From: Microcebus murinus
Taxonomy: Eukaryota; Chordata; Mammalia; Primates; Cheirogaleidae
Assembly: GCF_040939455.1 (NCBI RefSeq)
Contig: NC_134115.1
Span: 27,492,727-27,556,726 of the forward strand
DNA: 64,000 bases
Reading direction: 5' to 3'
Part shown: in pieces, positions 1 to 12,006 of the stretch
Position numbering within the stretch: the first letter of the stretch is position 1
Layout of the letters: every line of letters starts with the position of its first letter
Program-made: the position numbers and the translations under genes
Notes under the pieces: generated by a model
The model's input: the letters and a program-made list of their open reading frames with translations, nothing else
Database searches by the model: none
What the model was told of the DNA's origin: nothing

Positions 1-29
1 ATTTTCACAGCATACTTTATGACTATTTA

Positions 30-195
30 AGATAAGTCCTTCATCTGCTAAGCAAACATACTGAGTGCCTCTATATGCCAGATACTGTACTAATTGTTTA
101 GGAATCACATGAGAGATACAATTTCCACCCTCAATGTAGTTAGTTATAATCTGGACAAGGGAGTAGACAGAAAGATCTCAGGAAACAGTAGAAAA
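30..195 (-). mobile_element. L2 LINE 3' fragment, antisense
   Basis: 'atactgagtgcctctatatg' and 'ccagatactgtactaattgt' match the reversed L2 3' end. The copy is degenerate. Confidence 0.5.
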
Positions 196-2319
196 GTCCG
201 CAGGTTTTGGTATCACTTGAGAGAGATGGGAAATTTCTAAAGGCAGTACTCTAAAGAATAATGCAGAAATGGCCAAAAGCACCATTGCAATGTCGCCTTT
301 TATTAGCCCACAGAAGAGATGTAATTATTCTGCTAACTCTTCATTTGCTATTTGAGAGCAACAAATTAAACCCCACTAATCTACCTCACTGGATGGTACT
401 TACCAAACCTAAGAGGCTTCAATTATCAACAGCTTAATAAACTTACTAATCTGCATTAAATGAAATCCTTTGCAAAATCACATTGAAACAATGCCTAAGT
501 CATAATCGGTCTGCCTGGTACCTACAGCCTGCTGTGGCTGAGCCCCAGAATGCACTGTGTAATCAAATTCCATGTTACTTACATCTCGGAAAATTCCTAA
601 TAGGTTTTTTTGAGGGGGAGGGAGGGCACATTAATTCATATAGTGCTTTTGTAATCTGAAGAAAATTGACATTTAGGTATAAGTCATGCAAGAATTTAAT
701 TTAAAACTGCTTAAATAAATTCAACCACCTATTATGATGAAAAGAAAGCTTAGAAGAATGTTTTCGACTCTATATGTCAAGCCAGTTCCCTTATGCTAAT
801 GAGTCCTCATATGACACTCTTAAAGAATCCAGGGTTAGACTTGATTAGATGAATGTATCAGATTATCACATGTGCCCAGAAAATATGTACATCTAATATG
901 TATCAATAAATTAAAAAAAACAGATTAAAAACACTTGTAGGTCATTAAAGAAAAGAATGCAGGGTTGTCATCATATTCGTCAATGCTGACCACAGTCCCT
1001 TGTGAGGTAACCAGAGATGGGCAGCATTTTTTGTTGACAAAAGAAGAAACTGAGACAATGGAACAATTTGTCCCCAGGCATACACAGTTGAGAACACAAG
1101 CAGGCTACCACTTCATCTCTCTGCTCTATTCAAGTCCAGGGAAGAGAGGATTGAAAGAACAGAACCACTAATTGAGTGATTGAGAATATCTCATAGATAT
1201 TCTCCACATTACTTGTATTGATACGTGACACAAAAGCCCAAGTTGATAGTAACAATGTCATGAGGAACTCACCAATGAGGTCTTAAATGTTAGCTAAAGA
1301 GCAGAGCAGTTCAGATGTGCATCTAAGAACACACAGACAGGGAGCCATAAAATTAAGCTGAACAAAGCATTTCAGGATTTCATCCTCAAATTTATGGACT
1401 AATTAATCATTTAAACCTGTCCAAGGTGCATGCGACTATACACTCATGCAAATGCCAACTGAAATCAACCCATTTAGTTTTCTGTTGGCACAATTTTTAT
1501 TGTTTTGATGTAGAAAATGCAGAATTTTCTCTTTGGATAAGACAAAAGCTAACAAGGACCATCATTTAAGAGCTATCTAGGCGATAAAATCCAATCGTCT
1601 CTGTTATCTTGAATTGTGTTGGCTTAACTTATTTTTTAGATACTCTGCATCAACCTGTATTTTCTAAGGCTTGGGAAATCTTGAGCAAAGGGAAGGTATA
1701 ACATGTGATTTAAATTCAGTGAGAAAACATAATTGATGAGCAATTATACTATTTAACAAATGGCTGACTTTAAATGACATCCACTGATATTAAGAAAAGA
1801 TTTTGTATATCCCAAAAATAGCATTTGAAAATCCACAGCTTCCCTAAGATTTTTTTCTTAGACCATGAAATAGTAATCTGAAGACATTCGAGAATGATAG
1901 TGTGGATCCCATTATCGTTCAAACGAGTTAATAGGCTATAATGCCCACAGAAGGAAGAGCAGAGATTTAATACATTTTTATGTGTTTTAGAGCACATTAC
2001 TGTAATATAGAATTTATAAATTCAAAACTTGGAGTGTGTCTACCAGATTCTAAAATAAAAAGCACATGTCTGTGTGTGTGCACATGGAGCATGCATTGCA
2101 CATATGATTCAATGTAATCTCTCAGTTGAGTGGCAATACTTTAACACTGACAGTTGCATTTTGCCCAGTATTTTAAGGCTTGACAGTTTCACAGATGCAG
2201 ATCATATTAGGAAAATATTCTAATGGAGCAAGGTGTTCCATTCATGAACATCTTAAAGAATGCTCCATCCACAGTTGAATGATCTGTTTTCTTGATAACT
2301 GTACAATACTACCCATTTT

Positions 2320-2545
2320 TTTAATGAATGCTTATTGGGGTTTTACCAGATGCCAGGCACTTGCGTTAGGGGAGAAGGCTAAAAATAATAAATATGGTCC
2401 CTGCCCTAAATGAGCTTAGAGGATAGCAGGAGGATATAGGATAACTGCATACTATTAATTGGGATAGAAAGTGTTAATGGGTGGGAGAAAGAACAAAGTG
2501 CTTGGAAGCTCAGGGTAGGCAACAAACACTTTTCATTGTAAAGAT
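2320..2545 (-). mobile_element. L2 LINE 3' fragment, antisense
   Basis: 'aatgcttattggggttttac', 'cagatgccaggcacttgcgt' and 'ggtccctgccctaaatgagc' follow the reversed L2 order. Confidence 0.65.
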
Positions 2546-2844
2546 TTAGGAAAAACAGGGTGAGAAAGGAAAAATTTAAGCTAAATCTTAAAAAGCAGAA
2601 AGTACGAGAACAGGTAATTAAATTGAAAACACCTCCCCGAAGTTATGGAAATAGGGCAAGACAAAAGTTATTGAATTCAATGAAATGCAACAAAAATCAC
2701 TCTATGTTAAGAGAACCAACTATGTCCCAGGCCCAACTCAAATACCTCTTCTGGCCAAAACGGGTCTTCCTTCTTCTGAGCACCCCTGGCCTGTGTCTCT
2801 ACTTCTCTGTGTCACTACATCCAATGTGTTCTGCTTTTAAGCTC

Positions 2845-3020
2845 TGTGATATTGAACCAGTAGCTTAACCTCTAAGGCTTCAGTGTCCTTACCTGCGACA
2901 TGAGCATAATAAAAGCACTACTTCACAAGTTTGTGATGAAGTCCAAATTAGTTAATACATGAAAATAAGTAGGCCAATGCAGGGCATATTGCAACGGCTA
3001 TAATTATTAAATATTATTGT
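2845..3020 (+). mobile_element. MIR SINE, sense
   Basis: 'aaccagtagcttaacctcta' through 'ttagttaatacatgaaaata' follows the MIR core and 3' order. Confidence 0.6.
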
Positions 3021-3052
3021 AGCCTTTACTGCATCTGGTTGATTTCCCTCCA

Positions 3053-3185
3053 GAACAGTGTTTTTCCAACTTCGATGTAAAGAAATCATCTAGGGATCTT
3101 ATAAAATGCAGGGCAGATTCAGCTGGTCTGGGGTGGGGCCTCAGAATCTACATTTCTAGCAAGTTCCCAGACACTGCTGATGCTG
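3053..3185 (+). mobile_element. MER5-like (hAT-Charlie) DNA transposon fragment
   Basis: 'cagtgtttttccaacttcga' then 'ggtctggggtggggcctcag', 'aatctacatttctagcaagt' and 'tcccagacactgctgatgct' match MER5A. The right terminus seems displaced to about 3435-3455 ('tttgagaaatattgttctag'). Confidence 0.65.
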
Positions 3186-4179
3186 CCGTACCGTGCACTA
3201 TACACTGATTAGCACCTTGTGGTTCATGAACTGGTACTGGCCCACAAACCATTTGTGAATGACAAGAGTATAAAAATTAAGAATAACCATTTAGAAACTT
3301 ATACAGCAATTTTCCATTGCCACAGAATCCAAGTGCTTGATCACTTTATGGCATTTTACAAAATTACCAGTTTGTAACGGATTGAAAATTAAAAACAACA
3401 ACAACAACAAAAAAGATTGTTTACCACAAATCATTTGAGAAATATTGTTCTAGAATTCAGCATAAACTTAAAAGCAGAGAAGAGGACTTTGTAAACATTT
3501 GTGTCTCCTTGGAAACTGAAAGAGCTTTGCACAGTTTGGTTTTCAACAGATATTTTTTAAATGCGTGAGTGGATTAATTAAAAAATAAGTGAATACAGCT
3601 CTGATTGCTCATTTTCAAATTCTCCATGTAATGACTAAGGTTGGAGCTCCAGGTTGATCAACCTTAATGATTTACAATTAGCAACTCCACAGCTAAGCTT
3701 CTGTTTGCCTTTTCATTCATAATGATTGTTTAAAGAATTCTGCATTAGAACTGGAAGCACAGTGAAGTGTTTCCTCTACCTGGTGTTCTCCTGTGAGATA
3801 TTAGATTTGTACATTTGTAAAAATGCATGCCCATTTTCATAATAATTCACTTTCAAACAATTAACATTGGGATCTGAAGTAAGATAAGGCACATACATGT
3901 ATGTGGGTGAATATGAGTCCCATATTTCATCGTTGTTCTTAATCTATGATGGCCTCAAGCAGAGTCAGTATTTAACAATAATGTACACAGCAGTGTTCCA
4001 TGTGGTACTCAAAGAAAAAAAATAAAAGGGAAAAGGAATAATTGTTCATACAAAAGAAATATGTTATTTAGGGGGTCAACCAGTATTCTATCATATGCCT
4101 TCATCAATGGAGACAGTTTTAAGAGTCACAAATAGTGTTCTAGTTTAGACAGAACCTAGAGTCAGGAATGTCATGGGTG

Positions 4180-4181
<2 letters not shown>

Positions 4182-4224
<43 letters not shown>
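4182..4224 (+). repeat. (TG)n microsatellite
   Basis: An uninterrupted TG run of about 21 units follows tgggtgca and ends before atgtgcg. Alternating purine-pyrimidine DNA of this length can adopt Z-form and is usually length-variable. Confidence 0.97.
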
Positions 4225-4231
<7 letters not shown>

Positions 4232-4834
4232 TTATCATTTTTCTTTGGCAGTTATATCACCAGGTAGAAACAAAGTATCATTTTCTAGGAAGAATTTAAT
4301 TATCTACTAAATATTGAAGGAACCTAAGAGATCTTGCAAACTTAGGGTTTGAGGTTTAAATTGACAGACAAATAAGGATACTTGGTCCTTATGGAAATTA
4401 TGGAGAAATATCCCATGATTTCTCAGTGATTAATGATTTTATAATTAACTTACTTCCAAAATAATATCACACTCATCCCTTGTGTGTAAAATAGGAATCT
4501 TTAGGATAAATCACATTATCAAATAAAATAAATGTGGAGGGAACTTTCAGTTCCTGGGAAAGAGGTGTTCTGATATTGCTACTTAGAAAAATTTACATCT
4601 GAAATATCAAGTTGCCTATGAATCCCCTCTACCCCCCACCCTAGGTTATGACTATTATTTGCTTCAACAAATAGCTTTCAAATTAAAAATTAACTTATAA
4701 CATGACATTTTTTACTCTTCTATCTTTTTATTTGGAGCAGTTGAGGATCTGAAAGAAGTTTGGTGGGGCTGGAGGTAGTGAGTTGGGTCAACTTGACAGA
4801 GAGAGAGTTTTGGAGATGGGAGCTGGGATGTAAC

Positions 4835-4960
4835 TATGAAAGGACTCTGAGACCCATGATGGAATCTGGATTCTGTTCTAGAAGTAATAGGAAATCACTG
4901 AATGATTTTTGTGGTTGGGGAAATGGAATGCCATGAGCTAATTCATCATTTTAAAAGATA
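4835..4960 (-). mobile_element. L2 LINE fragment, antisense
   Basis: 'atctggattctgttctagaa' then 'gtaataggaaatcactgaat' corresponds to reversed L2 body sequence. The copy is degenerate. Confidence 0.45.
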
Positions 4961-4971
4961 ATTAGTAAAAC

Positions 4972-5258
4972 TATTCTGTATGGCAATGATGGATAGCTGA
5001 CAGTATGTACTTGGCAAAACTTATAGAACTGTAGTATACAAAGAGTGAATCTTAATGTAAATTATGAATTTTTAGTTAATAATATTAATAATATATCAGT
5101 GTAACAATAATTGTAACAATTATACCACACTAAGGCAAGATGTTAAATAATAAGGGAAATTGTGGGGAGGGATGGAGGGAAGGAGTATATGAGACTGTAC
5201 TTTCTATTCAATTTTTGTAAATCTAAAACTGCTCTAAAAAATAAAGTCTATTAATTAA
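4972..5258 (+). mobile_element. L1M-type LINE 3' end, sense
   Basis: The sequence matches the recalled 3' end of old mammalian L1, including the typical ending ctaaaactgctctaaaaaat followed by aaagtctatt. Borders are approximate. Confidence 0.7.
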
Positions 5259-5424
5259 AGGGGGGAAAAAAGGTAACTTGTTGCTGGTCAAAGAATGGAT
5301 TTGGGGAGCCAAGTTAAGAAACGAGAACAGTATTCTTTTAAAAATTAGCATGGCTTCTCTCAGAATAATCTTGCTACCAGAAATTCATTTTTGCATCAAA
5401 TATTTTTATATTGAAATTTTTTTT

Positions 5425-5600
5425 AATTTTTACGCTTTAAAAGATTTTTAATTGATGCATAATCATACATATTTATGAGGTATACAGTGATGTGATATAC
5501 ATAATGTATAGTGATCCTACTAAAATTCTTCACACTTACTTTTGAATTTATATTCATTTCTATATACATTAAATTTAAGTTAATGTATTTAGAGAAAGTT
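5425..5600 (-). mobile_element. Old LINE-like fragment, antisense
   Basis: The order 'tttttaattgatgcataa', 'tatttatgaggtatacagtg' and 'gatatacataatgtatagtg' resembles L1M 3' untranslated sequence in reverse. It is degenerate, and the family is not certain. Confidence 0.4.
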
Positions 5601-6383
5601 AATATATGTATTAGTACCTTCTAGGACCTAAAATCTTCCAGAGATATTTTAAATTAACATACTAAGGTAAGAATGAATCAATATGAAACAGGCTTTGGTA
5701 GTGAGTTGTAGGGAAAGACATTGACAATATTTTGAAGCTAAGCCTAATAACCTTGAACAACCTTAAAACTGTAATATTAGAGCAATATAACCAGAGGCTG
5801 CATTTATTCGGGTGGCTTTATTTTCTACCTAACAATCTAGTAACTTGACAGAGAAATATGATTATCAGACAGAAATGCATTTATGCTGCATTAACTTAAT
5901 ACCTAATAATTTTTCATTTCCAAAGAGTAATAGGAATAGTGTTATATTTATATTGTTGGGGCTGTCTGCTTGTAAGTTACTTCTGATGATACAAATGGGA
6001 TTGATTTGTTTTCAGTCCCTCCAGTTAAATAATTCTTGATGATTAGTTAAAAAAAAAAAAACCAATTTACAAATCATAGGGAGTCTCTGCATATTCTGAC
6101 TTGAATGCTGATCAAGATTTGATTTATCATTTGGTAGGGGATGAAGGCAAGTGAATACCAAGTTCTGCTCTTGAAAACTCTCTCAGTGGTAGAGCTGGAA
6201 ATGCCGAGTTGCTAATAATGAATTGTAATAATGTCTTAATATTTGAAGTCTTATTGAAATAGAATTTTGCACATGTGCAGAATTGCTCAACCAGGGGCAT
6301 TCTTAAAAATGACTGGAGTCTGGTGAGAATTCTTTCAGGGATTATTTACTAATTCAAATCTCCTTATGTACTTTGTGCTTAGT

Positions 6384-6423
6384 AGACACAAAACTTTGTG
6401 TTTAATAGACACAAAACTTTGTG
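6384..6423 (+). repeat. Tandem pair of palindromes
   Basis: agacacaaaactttgtg occurs at 6384-6400 and again at 6407-6423. Each copy contains the inverted repeat cacaaa-ac-tttgtg. Confidence 0.9.
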
Positions 6424-6599
6424 CTGTACATTTTTGTTTGTTTAGTTATCAAAAGAATAATAGTTCTATGAATTTGCAAAAATTTAAATTTAAAAATCTC
6501 TTATTTTCAAAAAGCTTCTGTGCCTAACTTTGTACACAGCAATGAGGGACTGACAACAAAGCTATGTGGTTCTGATGCCCAGAACCCTGACTGTCGGGA

Positions 6600-6730
6600 C
6601 TGGGGCTGACCTTGAAGATCACTAAGATTAAGTCACTTCTCTAGGGTCACACGCCTAGTTGTCAACAACTCATGGCTAGGATATATACCTTTAGACTCCT
6701 CAGTCGTGCTTCCACCAGGTTCTGCCTTCC
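6600..6730 (-). mobile_element. MIR SINE, antisense
   Basis: 'agtcacttctctagggtcac' then 'acgcctagttgtc' and 'tcgtgcttccaccaggttct' follow the reversed MIR order. Confidence 0.55.
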
Positions 6731-7879
6731 TACTGCTTTCAATGGATAAAGAAAATCAGGATTTCAGAAATAAAATCCTCAATTTCAGTCTGTACCTGGT
6801 GAGAATAAAGAATTTGACCTTGGAATTGAAATCACCTATTGAATAAAATAAATCAGTATTTTTACCCAGAATACCTTAAGATAGTTAGGAATGATGACAA
6901 AGAAAATAAAAATAATAAAAATTAAAAATATATCTAGAGAGAGAGAGGCTGAGAGAGACTATGATTTCTTTGTAGTTAGTCCAGATGTGACAACTCTACT
7001 ACAAGTACTATTGCAGCTATTTATCCATTCTCACCTTCTGCTTTTCTCAGCATCTTTGTCCTTCCAGGGAAAAAGAGGTAAACAGCATTAAAATCAGCCT
7101 GTGAATCCACAACATTGCCTGTCACATAAATTCCACATTTCTACATAACAAAATTGTGCCAATTTTATGACTCAGCAGATTTCTTTGGCTCCTAACAAGG
7201 TCAGAATGAGTTGTGGAAGGTAAACAGAATCGAGGACTTAAAGGATGACATCATCATGTTGCTCTAGCTCTGAATTTACTTTACAGAAAACAAAGTTCTA
7301 TTTTCCACGAGCATGGCCTCCATGAATATAGAAAAGCCTCTGTTCACTGACATTATCACAGTGGCACTGTTTCTATGAAACTTGTGGCTCATGAGGACAA
7401 CATGAAGCCTCAATCTTATAGTATTTTTTGGTCATCATCTTTTCTTTCATTTCCTCCATCTTCAAGTAAAATTTATCCTATTCTTATTCTTTTAAGAAGT
7501 ATACCAGTTTCATAGGGCCAACACTACTGTTATGTTTTTGGCTGACAAAGGCAGTAAAGTCTCTAAGTGTGTTTGTGTGACTTTTAAGTTTTTAAGTCAC
7601 TGTGTGTAGACACAGCTATTGTACTGAAACAGATGGCTAATGCCTGACCATAAAATAGCACACTTTTGAAATAAAAACCTACATCCTTATTTCAGTTTTT
7701 CCTCATAGTCTTTTAAACTTGATGAAGTGTGTATATTTTTATTAAGAATAGAATGACTAACATGCACTTATTCTACCACAAAGAAGAAACATCATTCAGC
7801 ACTCCTAAAACCAGAGTACAAGGGATGCAGGGCTCTTGATATCCTAATGGAAGCAAAAGAACTTTGGGTTCATCAGGCT

Positions 7880-8065
7880 AAGACTAAGGTTGATGTATAA
7901 CTTTGGCATGATGTTCAACCTGTATAAGCCCCAGTTTCTTATTTGTATACTCGAAATTTATTATTATCTACTTTACAGAGTTATCATGAAGATTGCACAA
8001 AATTCTATATAAAAAAGCATTCTGTGAACTGTAGAATACTTTATAAACATAATGTATTATTGCCA
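7880..8065 (+). mobile_element. MIR SINE, sense
   Basis: 'gttcaacctgtataagcccc', 'agtttcttatttgtatactc' and 'gagttatcatgaagattgca' match the MIR 3' half. Confidence 0.5.
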
Positions 8066-8589
8066 AGTGATGATTAATTATGTCATAAGGAAGAAATAAA
8101 TTTCCAAAGAAACACAAAGACATATTTTTAAATTATTTATGAAAATGTCTATGTAGAATTCTACATAAAAATTCTGAATGTATTTAAGTATAATTTACAC
8201 AGCATGACCTATTGATCAAAGATAAGTTTCATTTATAATTGTAAAGCATAATTTATAGAATCTTTTCCCAACCAGGTGATAAAAATAAAATTTAACTTTA
8301 TGTTAAGGTATATATAATTTAAGTTTAAGAGGCTATAAAATAAATTGTAGTACAAACAATTTCAGTCCACAGAAATATTATTCACCTAAGGGTGAATTTT
8401 AGGCAGGAGGAATTGATATTCCCCTAGAAGCAATGTTAAAAATAGAAGAAGGAAGAAGGGGAGTGTCCTTGGCGAGGCTACAGAACACTAGTTATACCAT
8501 AATTCTGTAGATGTAGAGTTTTGTACATTTGCCATGGAAAGTGGCAATGTATGATTAGAAATATTGAAATATGAATATAATGAGAGGTC

Positions 8590-8985
8590 AGCCAAGCCCC
8601 TCAAAGAACACAATGCTTTATGCAGGGTTTGGAACAACAGAGAGGCATGCACCAAAGTGCAGAGGAAGAACTTAGTGTTCCAGATGAAGGGACAACATAT
8701 TTGAAGGTTGACAAGTGTAGAACGACATGGTCCATTAAGGGAACAATCAATAATTTGGTTTGCTGGAGCATAAGTGTGTGAAGGTTCGTAGAGAAATGAA
8801 GAGATTTGAATAAAGATACTTCCAGAATCAGGTCCTGAAGGCTTTAAATGCTGAGCTGACCATGCTGGGGATCAGAGGGTGGAGACACCGAAGGGTATAG
8901 ATCAGGAGATGGCACAATTGATTGTTTTAGAAAAAACATGCTGATGGCAGTGTGCTCTGGAGGCAGCTGGCTTTGTCATGGTCCT
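8590..8985 (-). mobile_element. L2 LINE fragment, antisense
   Basis: The stretch includes 'gcagaggaagaacttagtgt', 'ggtcctgaaggctttaaatg' and 'acatgctgatggcagtgtgc', in the order of a reversed L2 body. Confidence 0.6.
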
Positions 8986-9099
8986 CTAGCATTGTTTAAG
9001 TTTATAGGTCAGTGGCCACTCTAAATATTAGAGAACACAATACATTCATTTTCATGCACTAGAATAAAAGCAACAACCCCAAGAGACATTTAAGAGGGA

Positions 9100-9380
9100 C
9101 TGGTCCTGTGTTTCCCAACCTTCAGTCACTTTTGTGACACCATCATGATCTTCTCTTATCTACAAATCATTTTTACTCAAATCTGTTAAATATTGAGGGG
9201 CTCATTTTTTCACAACTCCAGAAAGGAAAAATTATGTCCTCGAGCAATAGTATTTGTTAAATTGCAGGTTTATCTAGCCCTTGTCCATTATATGTTAATA
9301 TAAACCCAACTATTAAAAGAAAAATGCCCATCTGGTTTCCACCCTAAACCCCCCCCTTTTGGGAAACACTAGTTGACCAG
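9100..9380. mobile_element. Non-autonomous DNA transposon with terminal inverted repeats
   Basis: The left arm ctggtcctgtgtttcccaa (9100-9118) pairs with the inverted right arm at 9359-9380, which reads ttgggaaacactagttgacc and ends ag. The shared core is gtgtttcccaa. The length of about 280 bp fits a hAT-like non-autonomous element. There is no coding capacity. The family is not named. Confidence 0.5.
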
Positions 9381-9424
9381 ATGCCATCATTTTCCAGGTG
9401 AAGAACTGATGTGCAGGGAGATCA

Positions 9425-9572
9425 GATGATTTGCCTGAGTCCTCTGTGTGCCTGCCATGTGTCACAGTTCTAGGTCCTGGGACAACATCTGTAACAGAAC
9501 AAAATCACTGTCCTCGGGAACTTGCATGCTTGTGGGAGACACAAACAAACAAAGCACACAAAAACATGGCAT
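9425..9572 (-). mobile_element. L2 LINE 3' fragment, antisense (left of L1 stub)
   Basis: 'gcctgccatgtgtcacagtt', 'ctaggtcctgggacaacatc' and 'acttgcatgcttgtgggaga' match the reversed L2 3' end. The L1 stub at 9573 interrupts it and L2-like sequence resumes at 9644 ('aatgccagggaaggtgaagg'). Confidence 0.6.
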
Positions 9573-9634
9573 GGCCAATAAACGTAACCTTAACATTTGT
9601 ACCCCCATAATATGCTGAAATAAAATAAAAAAAG
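9573..9634 (+). mobile_element. 62-bp L1 3' end stub with target-site duplication
   Basis: The sequence ends acatttgtacccccataata, then tgctgaaata and an A-rich tail, as in lemur-type L1 3' ends. It is flanked by acatggcat at 9564-9572 and 9635-9643. It is thus an extremely 5'-truncated L1 insertion, placed within an older antisense L2. Confidence 0.75.
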
Positions 9635-9643
9635 ACATGGCAT

Positions 9644-9720
9644 AATGCCAGGGAAGGTGAAGGGCTATGAGGAAAATAGAAGGAAATAAAGGAATAAAGA
9701 ATGATATACAGCACCTTTAG
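9644..9720 (-). mobile_element. L2 LINE fragment, antisense (right of L1 stub)
   Basis: 'gggctatgaggaaaatagaa' resembles reversed L2 sequence and continues the copy broken by the L1 stub. Confidence 0.5.
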
Positions 9721-9959
9721 ATTGCATGGTCTAGAAAGACATCTGAGTAGTCCAGATGTGTTGGAGTGAGTTGTGGGGTAGCTGAGTATGGAGCTGTCTA
9801 GATCCAAGAACAATGGGATCAAAGGCCCCTAAAGGAGAACTTGCCCTAAATGCTTGAGGAAGAGCAAAGACATGTTCATGGCGATACCATGAAAGGCTGT
9901 ATTTTAAGACCATTATCACCCAGTCCCTTGACATCCCATCATTCACATCTCTTTTTTCT

Positions 9960-10155
9960 ATATGAGGGATTGACCAGCACACACCAATTCCGGCTTACCA
10001 CCTCTTTTATTAAAATACAGCCATGCTCGTTTGTTTACACGTTGTTTATGGCAGAGTTGAGTATCAATGCAGAGACTGTATGGACCACAAAGAGCCTAAA
10101 ATAGTCTCCATCTGGCCCTTTGCAGAAAATGTTTGCCAACCCCTACTTTATATCA
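9960..10155 (-). mobile_element. hAT-like non-autonomous DNA transposon, antisense
   Basis: The minus strand begins ggggttggcaaacattttct, then gcaaagggccagatggagac and tctttgtggtccatacagtc, and ends near gccggaattggtgtgtgctg. This is the pattern of a common mammalian DNA-transposon relic with an internal deletion. I do not name the family. Confidence 0.6.
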
Positions 10156-11269
10156 TGCCCCTTCTTGTTATTGTTATTGTTATCAAATGTGGACATCACA
10201 GAAAAAAATGCTTTGGACATCTTTATAATAATGAAATATACATTTGCTTGCCAAAAGTCTGGTTTCTACTGGTAAAAAAAAATTGATTTTACTTTTTAAA
10301 AATTAAGTTGTATATCAATAGAAACATTTTAGTATATTCTTTTCAGCTGTAATTATTCTTTAATGATGAATTAAGAGAATAAGGTATCTGCCGTTGCATT
10401 AAAATAGGAGTGAAAACAACCACAGTTATGGTTTCCTCTTATTAGTATTCAAATTATACTCTCTCTAAACTACATCTGAAACAGACTAGTAATGTTCCCT
10501 GTCGGGAGGGAGTTGCACTGTTGGGTGATGCACAAGATTTTAAAAAGATCCACATGGACAGTGTGGCCCAGAGCTACAAGTCTCTTTGGAGCTAATTACT
10601 GTCTTAAATCAAAGAGTCCTGAAGATCATCTGCAACCTCCTATGAAAAAATTGCTGCATTGACTTCACCTTGGGCTTCCGTTTTCACTTAAACAAAATAC
10701 CCAGGGTTCTGGTAGCAATATTTTTGTCCTTGGTGTAACGTTCATGGAGGGTGCCTCATATTCTATTCCCTACTGAGTATTCATTTCTCTTTAGAATGGA
10801 AAAATAAGCAAAAACAAAAAGAAAACACAAATAAGACTAGAAAGAATCGGGTAAAAATAATACATGGGCAATATCTAAAGACTCAGTATGTATGTAATTG
10901 AACTCAAGATTTAAAGTAATTCAGATGAAGGGTTGGAGTAGTATCTAGTGAAGAAGGAAGTTGAGAGAACCGGATTTTTAAAATGTATTGTGCATTGGGA
11001 AGATTATCTACAACCAATTAGTTTAGTCTCAGGACACGCTACAGCCTCCTAGCTCGGTGTGTCTTTTAGGTGTTTGCTTCCTAGCTCTTCTCTCCCTGCC
11101 CCCCTCCTCCCTCTCCAGAAAACTCACCCCGCACATTATAAAACTTTCTTTTCCAAATCTTTTCCACTGAGCCCTCTGTCTTTTCACTGAATTCTCCTTC
11201 CTTAATCACTTCCTAAACTTCTGGTTCCTGATCACCTCCTAGTATCATAAGGTAGAGCTTGACAGTTGG

Positions 11270-11665
11270 AAAAAAGTTTTTTCTGACTACAAATATACGG
11301 TTACAGTAGAAAACCCTGGAAAATATGGAAAAGCAAAAGGAACAAAATAAAAATTAGCCACAGTTACCACCTTAGTATATTTCCTCCCTATCATCTCTGG
11401 ATCTATTTAAAATTTGAATTTTTTCTGCACTTAACTGTTTTGTGGCTTGCTTTGTTTCATATAACAACATGAAAATGTTTATTTCTCTGTGTGACTAAGT
11501 AGTCTTCTGAAACCTGATTGAGATCACAAAATGGCACTAAACAGTTTATTTAGTCTCCTATTGATGCACTTTTCATTTGTTTCCAATTTTTAGGTATTAT
11601 AAATAATGCTGCTGCGAACATCTTTGTGGGCTTACATTTCTGATGATCCCTTTGGAATACATGGT
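11270..11665 (-). mobile_element. Old LINE (L1M-like) fragment, antisense
   Basis: The stretch includes cctattgatgcacttttcat, then tttaggtattataaataatg and ctgctgcgaacatctttgtg, a well-known pattern of old L1 3' sequence in reverse. Borders are approximate. Confidence 0.6.
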
Positions 11666-11696
11666 TAGGAGTGTTAAAGATGCACAGAAGGAAGGG

Positions 11697-11721
11697 CACG
11701 TGTGTTATGTATAGCACACGT
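11697..11721 (+). promoter_or_regulatory. CACGTG E-box within a short inverted repeat
   Basis: CACGTG lies at 11697-11702. ACGTGTG at 11698-11704 is repeated inverted as CACACGT at 11715-11721, with ten bases between. CACGTG is bound by MITF/TFE/USF-type factors. A second CACGTG lies at 12007-12012 in the context ccacgtgaca. Confidence 0.3.
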
Positions 11722-11790
11722 TCTGCAGCCAGCTCACAAAGACAGGCAAAGAGTCTCCCTCCATTGCATGTTTACTGCGCAAGCTCAGTC

Positions 11791-11798
11791 TGACGTCA
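11791..11798 (+). promoter_or_regulatory. Full palindromic CRE (TGACGTCA)
   Basis: An exact TGACGTCA lies in a repeat-free block about 1.3 kb upstream of the candidate first exon. It is the consensus site for CREB/ATF factors. Full CREs containing CpG are uncommon in intronic DNA, so the match is worth recording, but its use is unproven. Confidence 0.35.
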
Positions 11799-12006
11799 CA
11801 TTTGGGGGTTGCTTATGGTAATGTTTCCTCAGTTGAAAGTGACTAGGTAGTTCGTCCCTTGTCTCCGGGGAAACCTTGGTAAATGAGAGCAAAGAAAACC
11901 TGGGAGTTTGAAGGAGATCAATCCTGGAAGGAGCAGAAAGGCAAAGAGGTGGCTCACGACCTAATTTGAGCCTGAAATAACTAGTTCAGTTTCCACTATG
12001 AGGGTC

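Noticed and set aside
4182..4224. Possible telomeric or CRISPR-like repeat
   Set aside because: It is a plain TG dinucleotide run without spacers.
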